Origin: a virus
IMG/VR virus record: IMGVR_UViG_3300047494_000270
Location: 1-31,717 of that record
Length of the DNA stretch: 31,717 nt
Strand: one strand, 5' to 3'
Below are positions 30,718 through 31,717 of this stretch, in pieces. Position numbers and translations under genes: made by a program. Numbering within the stretch: position 1 is the first letter of the stretch; each line of letters begins with the position of its first letter. Below the pieces are notes generated by a model. The model worked only from the letters and a program-made list of their open reading frames with translations. It searched no databases and was not told the DNA's origin.

Positions 30718-31175
30718 TCGCCGCCGTCGCCATCGTGGAAGACCACACGCGGATGGAGGTCGACACGCTGGCCCGCACGCTGTGGGGTGAGGCGCGCGGC
30801 GAGGGCGAGGCCGGCATGATCGCCGTCGCCGCCGTCATCCAGAACCGCATCGATCTCAGCGCAAGGCTGGGCGGCCGGCACTGGTGGGGGAGCGATTGGA
30901 TCAGCGTATGCCGGGCACGCGGGCAGTTCAGTGCGTGGAACCCCGGCAACCCCAACCGGGTGAAGCTGCTGACGGTCAAGGACAGCGACCCGGATTTCCG
31001 CCTCGCCAAACGCATCGCCGCCGCCGCCATCGCCGGCCGTATCGAAGACCCGACCTATGGCGCCACCGCCTACAAGCTCGCGGCCCAGCCCTGGCCCTAC
31101 ACATGGGGCCATTTCCGCCTGCCGCTGGTCGAGATCGGCAAGCACGCCTTCTATAACTTCGCCAAGGAACGGTGA
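30714..31175 (+). CDS. SleB-type cell-wall hydrolase (endolysin)
   Basis: ATG 30714 overlaps the small membrane gene by 4 nt and gives 153 residues. It matches the Hydrolase_2/SleB family: LARTLWGEARGEGEAGMIAVAAVIQNR, with the putative catalytic Glu26, then CRARGQFSAWN, and PTYGATAYK where a His is more usual near the end. The enzyme cuts the glycan strands of peptidoglycan to free progeny. It has no signal peptide, so it relies on a holin. The family member here is of normal phage size. Confidence 0.88.
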   Translation: MIAAVAIVEDHTRMEVDTLARTLWGEARGEGEAGMIAVAAVIQNRIDLSARLGGRHWWGSDWISVCRARGQFSAWNPGNPNRVKLLTVKDSDPDFRLAKRIAAAAIAGRIEDPTYGATAYKLAAQPWPYTWGHFRLPLVEIGKHAFYNFAKER

Positions 31176-31177
31176 GC

Positions 31178-31717
31178 ATGGACCCGATTTCGATTGCCCT
31201 CGGCCTCGCCCAATTCGTGCCCGCAATTCTCCGTTGGCTCGGCGGCGACCAGGCCGGCGACGTCGCCCAGACGGTGGTCGGCACCGCCGAGACCCTGACC
31301 GGCAAAACCGGCGCCGATGCGCTGAACGCCATCAAGGCCGACCCGGCGCAACAGCTCGCCTTTCAGCAGGCGATGGGCGAGCGGTCCGACGAATTGGAGA
31401 AAGCCTATCTGGCCGACCGCGCCGGCGCCCGCGCTCATGACGAGGCAATGGCCCAGCCCGGCCGCCGCAACCTGCGCGCCGACGTGCTCGCCTACGCCGC
31501 CATCGGCGGGCTGATCAGCCTGATCTGGGCGCTGCTGGTACGGGCCGTCCCGGAGGGCTCGACGCGCGACATCTTGCTGATCCTATCGGGCGCTTTGGTG
31601 GCGATCGTGAAGGATGTTTACGGTTTCGAATTCGGATCATCGCGCGGCAGTGAGGTTAAGACGGAGCAGTTGGGGCGGTTGATGGGGACGATGAAAGATG
31701 TGCCGAGGACCGGATAA
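31178..31717 (+). CDS. GTA-type three-helix holin
   Basis: The start is ATG 31178 (AAGGAA about 10 nt upstream); GTG 31172 is a possible earlier start overlapping the hydrolase stop. The 179-residue protein has an N-terminal hydrophobic segment (ISIALGLAQFVPAILRWLGG), a charged helical middle (about 25-100: QQAMGERSDELEKAYLADRA) and two close membrane helices (VLAYAAIGGLISLIWALLV; DILLILSGALVAIVKDVY), as in the holin of GTA release (GTA_holin_3TM). The stop is the last codon of the window, so what follows is not visible. Confidence 0.75.
   Translation: MDPISIALGLAQFVPAILRWLGGDQAGDVAQTVVGTAETLTGKTGADALNAIKADPAQQLAFQQAMGERSDELEKAYLADRAGARAHDEAMAQPGRRNLRADVLAYAAIGGLISLIWALLVRAVPEGSTRDILLILSGALVAIVKDVYGFEFGSSRGSEVKTEQLGRLMGTMKDVPRTG

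Overview
The window is a GC-rich late (structural) gene block of a tailed, siphovirus-like prophage or phage, most likely from an alphaproteobacterium. That host guess is an inference from the GC-rich codon usage, the GGAG/AGGAGA ribosome sites and, above all, the tail module. Its gene order (major tail protein, tail assembly chaperone, tape measure, DUF2460, DUF2163, NlpC/P60 peptidase, giant tip protein) is the order of genes 9-15 of the Rhodobacter capsulatus gene transfer agent (GTA) and its alphaproteobacterial phage relatives. No integrase, repressor, replication gene, small terminase, tRNA, rRNA or CRISPR array is visible, so only the packaging, morphogenesis and lysis half is present. 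The window begins on the terminase start codon and ends on a stop codon.

Layout. 1-2435: large terminase and two small unknown genes. 2436-4530: a lower-GC cassette with a coupled pair of small genes (one coiled-coil/membrane protein), its own candidate promoter and terminator, then an integral-membrane O-acyltransferase. 4748-7048: a large virion-like protein with binding, Ig-like and SGNH esterase domains. 7062-7953: a small toxin-antitoxin-like cassette whose GNAT acetyltransferase is split by two compensating frameshifts. 7971-8504: a beta-rich structural protein. 8515-9205: a Phd/YefM-ParE toxin-antitoxin module behind three perfect palindromes, one of 48 bp. 9266-11890: small adaptor-like protein, portal and HK97-type protease, with coupled or overlapping frames. 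11891-13898: a lower-GC cassette (secreted peptide plus DUF2335 membrane protein) and a reverse-strand ferritin-like diiron protein. 14096-18618: major capsid protein, connectors, tail terminator, major tail protein and a frameshifted tail chaperone. 18605-19204: a secreted SmpA/BamE-like protein. 19246-21906: tape measure, distal tail protein and hub. 21794-22791: a reverse-strand two-gene operon. 22840-30457: tail peptidase, 2199-residue tip/fibre protein and a DUF4376 protein. 30511-31717: lysis block (small membrane protein, SleB-type hydrolase, GTA-type holin).

How it works together. Terminase fills procapsids built from portal, protease and capsid protein. Connectors and the terminator join a short tail, whose tip carries a cell-wall peptidase and a very long repeat-rich fibre. 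The virion-like SGNH esterase may trim acyl groups from the host surface polysaccharide, while the neighbouring membrane acyltransferase could add them in the lysogen. Many structural genes overlap by 4 nt (ATGA), and rho-independent-type hairpins sit just before several structural genes.

The unusual part is the cargo. At least six insertions (2.4-4.5, 7.1-7.9, 8.5-9.2, 11.9-13.9, 18.6-19.2 and 21.8-22.8 kb) interrupt an otherwise conserved late operon. They carry two toxin-antitoxin-like modules, several membrane or secreted proteins and reverse-strand genes. This suggests genes expressed in the lysogen (host protection, superinfection exclusion or surface change) rather than virion parts; that role is inference.
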